Shown piece by piece: positions 6,081-7,622 of a stretch of 7,622 bases of DNA. Positions within the stretch are counted from its first letter, which is position 1. Every line of letters begins with the position of its first letter. This stretch comes from JADLCX01 sp038251595 (lineage in GTDB: Bacteria > Planctomycetota > Phycisphaerae > Phycisphaerales > UBA1924), in the NCBI GenBank assembly GCA_038251595.1, contig JBBSBC010000186.1, positions 1-7,622 of the forward strand, read 5' to 3'. A program made the translations under genes and the position numbers. The notes under the pieces are model-generated. The model was not told where the DNA came from. It was given only the letters and a program-made list of their open reading frames with translations, and made no database searches.

Positions 6081-7622
6081 GATGCGCCCCCTGCTGATGC
6101 GGCCTTGCCCGCTTCCAGCATGCGTTGCTTGCACTTCTCAGCTTCGCTGGTAAGCCGTGCTTTGATCGTCTTGTCCGAAGCCTCGGCCGCGGCCTTGCGA
6201 CGGCGGCCAAACTCCTTCATCGCGGTGTTCTTATCCATGAGCGCGATGTCTGCATCGGTCAACGCTGGCAGGCTGTTGGCGGTTGAGACCTTGTCAGCTC
6301 CTGAAGCCGGGCTCGCTGCCGAGTTGGTTCGCCCCGTGCGCGGCGGGACATCAAAGTCGGAAAGTTTGCTTCCCTCTGAGTTTGAGGAGGCGCGGCCATC
6401 GCGTTGCGCGTTCGTGGGTAGATCCGTGCCTCCACCACTTTCATCGGCAGTCCATGTCGCGCCGTAGATCCGCTTGCCGAGCGGTTCCTTGGCGAAGTCA
6501 TCGATAGGCGCGCTGACATACACCACGCCCGCGTTTGTCGGGCGGGCCTGCAACTGGAACTGCACCGCGCCCTGGCTCGAGCCGATGTTCGGAGTCGTCA
6601 CGCTGTCGAATATTCGGGTCTTGCCCAGGTTTTCGCGAAAGGTGCTGACCAGTTCGTTGCTCTCGGCGGTGCCGCGGATGGTGATTGGCTCTCCTTGATT
6701 GATCTCGAGCAGTTCGAGTTCGATACCCACGGGTGTAGCACCCGCGATATCGGCGAGGAGCTTGGTCATCGGCCATCGCTTATCCTTGAGCGTTGCGTAA
6801 AATGCGACCTGCTGCTCGTCGAAGGCCAGTCGTTCTTCGAGTTTGGTGGTATCGCCCACACGCTTGGTCAACGCATCGTTTCTTGCGTACGCGATGCCAA
6901 GGCGAGCGCCGAGAATCAGGGCGAGGCAGGCAATCATCACCATCGCTGCCCTGGCGGGTGAGGCGAGCATCGTGATCAATCGCTGAATGGGGTTGGTGCG
7001 TTCGCGCGGTTCGATCGTGTGGAGATTAAAGAGGCTGCGAACAGTTGGATCGGGATCGCCGAAAACATCGAGTGTTGCCGCGGCGATTCCGAACTGATTG
7101 AGCCAATCCAGGTCACGCTGCTCGCCTGCAACCACAGGTCGAAGATTCGCGGACATCATCAGTGATGCGGGTTGCCGACCACCAGCGAACACATCGACCA
7201 TCGAACTCGGAGGCTCGGAAAGTCCGTCGGTGGTCTCATCGATCGCTTCACTCAACCATGTGCGAAGATCCGCGCCGTCGCAGCGAAGGCTTCTGACCCG
7301 CGCACCAAGTGACCCTACAGCGAGGATTGAGACCGCGCCGTTCTGGGCTGTGGTGCTCGATGAAGCTATCCACGAAACCGTGGACACCGCGGTTGTCGAA
7401 GGGTCAGGTGAAGAGTGGAGCATCGCGGCGAGTGCGACCGCCTCGACCGTCCAAAGTTGTGGGAGGCCGGAAGATGCTTCGTGCATCGGGTCGGCAGCAC
7501 CCGTGCTGATTGCGGATCCAGTTGCGCTCGATGGTCGGTGCCAACCCACAAGCAGGGCCATCGACTTTCCACCGACTTTGGTGACCCCGGCGGTTCGGCG
7601 GTACCACGGAAGCTGGACGGGA
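6077..7622 (-). CDS. GspL-like PilM-PilN fusion, 5'-truncated at the window edge
   Basis: The reading frame is open to the right edge of the window, so the true start is probably outside. The first ATG inside is at 7561 (494 residues; numbering from it). Residues 1-175 look like the C-terminal part of an actin-like PilM/GspL cytoplasmic domain: a DWLNQFGIAAATLDVFG segment (151-168), where PilM proteins have their closing helix, leads to SLFNLHTIEPRER (176-188), the place where PilN proteins begin with 'NLLP.er'. One membrane helix follows at about 205-225, then a coiled stretch (226-262) and a ferredoxin-like PilN domain at about 263-340. The rest (341-494) is unusual: a Ser/Gly-rich linker and a charged Lys/Ala/Glu helical end (about 435-488). 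The role is to anchor the cytoplasmic ring to the inner membrane and pair with PilO/GspM. Its stop overlaps the PilO-like start (ATGA). An alternative start at 7561 has GGTGGA six bases upstream and cannot be excluded. Confidence 0.75.
   Translation of the reverse strand, partial: PVQLPWYRRTAGVTKVGGKSMALLVGWHRPSSATGSAISTGAADPMHEASSGLPQLWTVEAVALAAMLHSSPDPSTTAVSTVSWIASSSTTAQNGAVSILAVGSLGARVRSLRCDGADLRTWLSEAIDETTDGLSEPPSSMVDVFAGGRQPASLMMSANLRPVVAGEQRDLDWLNQFGIAAATLDVFGDPDPTVRSLFNLHTIEPRERTNPIQRLITMLASPARAAMVMIACLALILGARLGIAYARNDALTKRVGDTTKLEERLAFDEQQVAFYATLKDKRWPMTKLLADIAGATPVGIELELLEINQGEPITIRGTAESNELVSTFRENLGKTRIFDSVTTPNIGSSQGAVQFQLQARPTNAGVVYVSAPIDDFAKEPLGKRIYGATWTADESGGGTDLPTNAQRDGRASSNSEGSKLSDFDVPPRTGRTNSAASPASGADKVSTANSLPALTDADIALMDKNTAMKEFGRRRKAAAEASDKTIKARLTSEAEKCKQRMLEAGKAASAGGAS

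Noticed and set aside
6081..6134. Longer start (ATG at 6134) for the PilO-like gene
   Set aside because: The 6080 ATG makes the ATGA overlap shared by the next two junctions, and the added 18 residues look like an out-of-frame reading of the upstream gene.
7561..7622. Treating 7561 as the certain start of the GspL-like gene
   Set aside because: The frame is open to the edge, the added codons (ending VTKVGGKS before the Met) look coding, and an actin-like region should be longer. GGTGGA upstream keeps 7561 possible, so it is mentioned only as an alternative.
1..7622. CRISPR array, tRNA, rRNA, insertion sequence or attachment site
   Set aside because: No spaced direct repeats, tRNA-like cloverleaf, transposase frame or terminal inverted repeats were noticed by eye; coding covers nearly the whole window.

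Overview
This window looks like a chromosomal piece of a GC-rich, Gram-negative (diderm) bacterium. It has secretin, inner-membrane and signal-peptide genes, all on the minus strand. The gene set and domain style (a PilM/PilN-type fusion, a PilO/GspM-type protein, a GspC/PilP-type protein with a Pro-rich tail, and a secretin with an extra ring domain) remind me of Planctomycetota, possibly Phycisphaerae. That placement is a low-confidence inference: no rRNA or marker gene is present.

Layout in transcription order, from the right edge leftwards. (1) 7622-6077: 5'-truncated GspL-like protein, with the end of an actin-like PilM-type region fused to a membrane helix and a PilN-type domain. (2) 6080-5436: PilO/GspM-like bitopic protein. 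(3) 5439-4582: GspC/PilP-like bitopic protein with a long Pro-rich C-terminus. (4) 4585-1805: large secretin. (5) 1746-331: secreted protein with SPDG/PD40-type (TolB-like) beta-propeller motifs. Genes 1 to 4 are joined by three identical 4-base ATGA stop/start overlaps, so they are almost certainly one translationally coupled operon. Gene 5 follows after a 58-base gap without an obvious terminator and is probably the last gene of the same transcript. A hairpin followed by a T run at about 226-204 is a candidate operon terminator.

Immediately after it, still on the minus strand, comes a strong-looking promoter (TTGACA, 17-base spacer, TATGTT), a 5' leader containing a (CT)9 dinucleotide run, a good Shine-Dalgarno sequence, and the GTG start of a sixth gene. 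That gene encodes a signal-peptide protein running off the left edge.

The four coupled genes would build the envelope-spanning part of a type IV pilus or type II secretion machine. The GspL/PilMN-, PilO/GspM- and PilP/GspC-like proteins form the inner-membrane alignment platform, which passes a periplasmic linker to the outer-membrane secretin. The ATPase, platform protein and pilin genes are not in the window, so pilus and secretion roles cannot be told apart. The most unusual points are the four-fold N-domain array of the secretin with a low-complexity insertion in each of the last three domains, the fused and C-terminally extended PilMN protein, and the propeller-type exported protein at the end of the operon.
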